In this document: one piece after another, positions 17,217-18,638 of the stretch
Numbering within the stretch: the stretch's first letter is position 1
Layout: the number at the start of each line of letters is the position of its first letter
NCBI GenBank assembly: GCA_900618425.1
Contig: UZAN01047151.1
Location: 1-18,638, forward strand
Reading direction: 5' to 3'
Origin: Echinostoma caproni
Taxonomy: Eukaryota > Platyhelminthes > Trematoda > Plagiorchiida > Echinostomatidae
Length of the DNA: 18,638 nucleotides
Translations under genes and position numbers: made by a program
Notes under the pieces: generated by a model
Told to the model about the DNA's origin: nothing
The model's input: the letters and a program-made list of their open reading frames with translations, nothing else
Database searches by the model: none

Positions 17217-18638
17217 GAAGCACAAGGGAAAACCGCCATGGCGGGCCGCAGTATCCAGGGTCATTAGGTATCGGAACCAAAGCTGGCAAGCCTACCAACT
17301 AGCCGGCACCCACAGGTGGTGGGTTAAGTAAGCCGCCCACAGAAATGCAGTGGATAACCTAGTGAGGGAGAAAAAAGGTTATTCGAGATGAAGCTGGCCC
17401 AGAAAGTAAAGATGGAGCCAAATAGGTAATACGGGTATGTTCAATCAAAGGGATCCACCAGAGAAGAGGTGTACTCACTGGTACTTGAGGGAGATAGGGT
17501 TATAATCGAAATCCACAGTAAAGCTGATGCACTCTGCCCTTACTTTAGTAGCTTGCAAGGGCCAGCCACTGGTGATTCAAGTGCTTCTCATCTCTCGGGG
17601 ACAGACTAGTGGAGGAACTGCGGGTAACGGTTGATCAAGTATCGGAGGTACTAGGCTCTCTTAATGTGTCCAAAGAGGCAGGACCAGAAGGAATTAGCCC
17701 AGGGATCATCAAACCGATCGCTGATTTAATTGCGAGGCCGATGAGCAGGCTTTTTAGGCCATCACCAGTTGAAGAGAGATTACCATCTGACTGGAAAAAG
17801 GCCTTTGTAGTAGCCATACACAAGGGAGGTAAGAAGACAGATTTTAAGAACTATCGACATGTTAGTTTAACTAGCGTGCTATGCAAGACACTAGAAAAGA
17901 TAGTTAAATCGCATCTAGTGAAGCATCTGGAGCGTAACATACTCATGACAGGCAAAGTCTGGTTTCGTTAAGCAACGTTCATGTCTAACAAACCTGTTGT
18001 GCTTTTTTGAGGATGTTACTGCAAAGACAGATGAGTGTAAAACAGTGGAGGTTTGCTATCTGGATCTCGGCAAGGCTTTTGATTCAGTGAATCATCACCT
18101 GCTGTGACCACATTAGAACGATTCAGAATCCAAAGACATTTGCACAGGTGGATAAGTTCCTTTTTCTCACAACGATCATTCTATGTGACCGTTGGTGAGA
18201 TCAGGTCCACACCAGCTCAGCTGACTAACGGAGTTCCAAGGGATCAGTATTAGGACCGCTTCTATTTCTTCTCTACATAAACGACTTGCAAAGCACTATG
18301 ACATTATCGTGCTACATTTTTGCCGATGACATCAAAGCGGTTGGTTCGAGTGGGAGAAGTGATCTAGAGCGGGATTTAGAGCAGGTAGCAAGATGGGCAA
18401 AGGAATGGGACCTAAGTCTCAACGCTACCTAGAGTCATATACTCACAGGGACACTTGACAGAATGGTATTTCACTTAAATGAGCACCAGTTCGCTATTTA
18501 ACCTGCTACTAGGGTTAAAGGCTTGAGGGTAATGATATCGAACAACTTTAGGTGGTCTGATCAATGTTCAGTAGCGGCGCGCGAGGCTAGGGGGAATTAT
18601 TTAGACTACGGTCGGTTCTAACATGCAGACGACCGGAA
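17209..18638 (+). pseudogene. Non-LTR element C reverse transcriptase, runs off the window
   Basis: After a frameshift near 17205 the linker continues in frame 1 (RYRKHKGKPPWRAAVSRV, then WQAYQLAGTHRWW with TAA soon after). RT proper is clearest in frame 2 from 17609: VEELRVTVDQVSEVLGSLN, GPEGISPGIIKP, LPSDWKKAFVVAIHKGG, LTSVLCKTLEKIVKSHL, to TAA 17969-17971. Later blocks need several more frame changes: VCYLDLGKAFDSVNHHLL (motif A with catalytic Asp intact, about 18050), a GVP ... VLGPLLFLLYINDL block (about 18230-18290), FADDIKAVG (motif C intact, Asp pair 18325-18330) and WAKEWDLSLN. Numerous stops follow. The thumb and C-terminus lie beyond 18638. It belongs to the same broad CR1-like group as element B, but its catalytic residues are kept. 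Confidence 0.85.

Noticed and set aside
1..18638. CRISPR arrays, toxin-antitoxin pairs, phage or bacterial defence genes
   Set aside because: No regularly spaced repeats, ribosome binding sites or bacterial gene families are visible; all recognised coding is eukaryotic retroelement type.

Overview
The window looks like repeat-rich nuclear DNA from a metazoan, and a parasitic flatworm (trematode-like) is my best guess. The basis is a Ty3/gypsy element that resembles the CsRn1-type elements known from trematodes, together with several CR1/Jockey-type non-LTR retrotransposons. I see no host gene, rRNA, intact tRNA, CRISPR array or bacterial-style operon. Every recognisable coding segment is a retroelement protein carrying stops, frameshifts or deletions, so nearly all of them are called pseudogenes.

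Layout. 1-857 is unassigned. 858-1078 is the C-terminal tail of a non-LTR reverse transcriptase (RT). 1079-2371 is unassigned. From 2372 runs non-LTR element A (linker, RT palm, RT tail), which other elements have split into three pieces: 2372-3490, 9255-9298 and 9688-about 10491. A Ty3/gypsy element occupies 3491-9249. It has 473-bp LTRs that differ at only two positions, a 5-bp target duplication with one mismatch, and gag, protease, RT, RNase H and integrase in the usual gypsy order. Its own RT is interrupted by about 1.07 kb of unrelated DNA (5482-6557). Only 44 bp beyond the gypsy element, a 384-bp insertion (9299-9682) with a perfect GTGTC duplication splits element A again; it looks like a solo LTR.

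From 11009 to 13635 lies non-LTR element B: ORF1 with a PHD-like finger, a coiled coil and an RNA-binding-type domain, then an RT, with no endonuclease between them. A 5'-truncated RT tail, element E, follows at 13726-14355. A minus-strand TATA and polyadenylation-signal pair at 14365-14442 may mark a reverse-oriented LTR. 14443-15539 is unassigned. An orphan endonuclease fragment (15540-16006) then abuts, through a 10-bp tandem repeat, non-LTR element C (ORF1, an internally deleted endonuclease, RT), which runs off the end of the window.

All recognisable retroelement coding lies on the plus strand. The nesting gives a relative order: element A first, then the gypsy element and the 384-bp insertion (order between these two unresolved). 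No working system emerges from the genes together. The informative content is the layered insertion history and the contrast between nearly identical LTRs and a heavily damaged gypsy interior.
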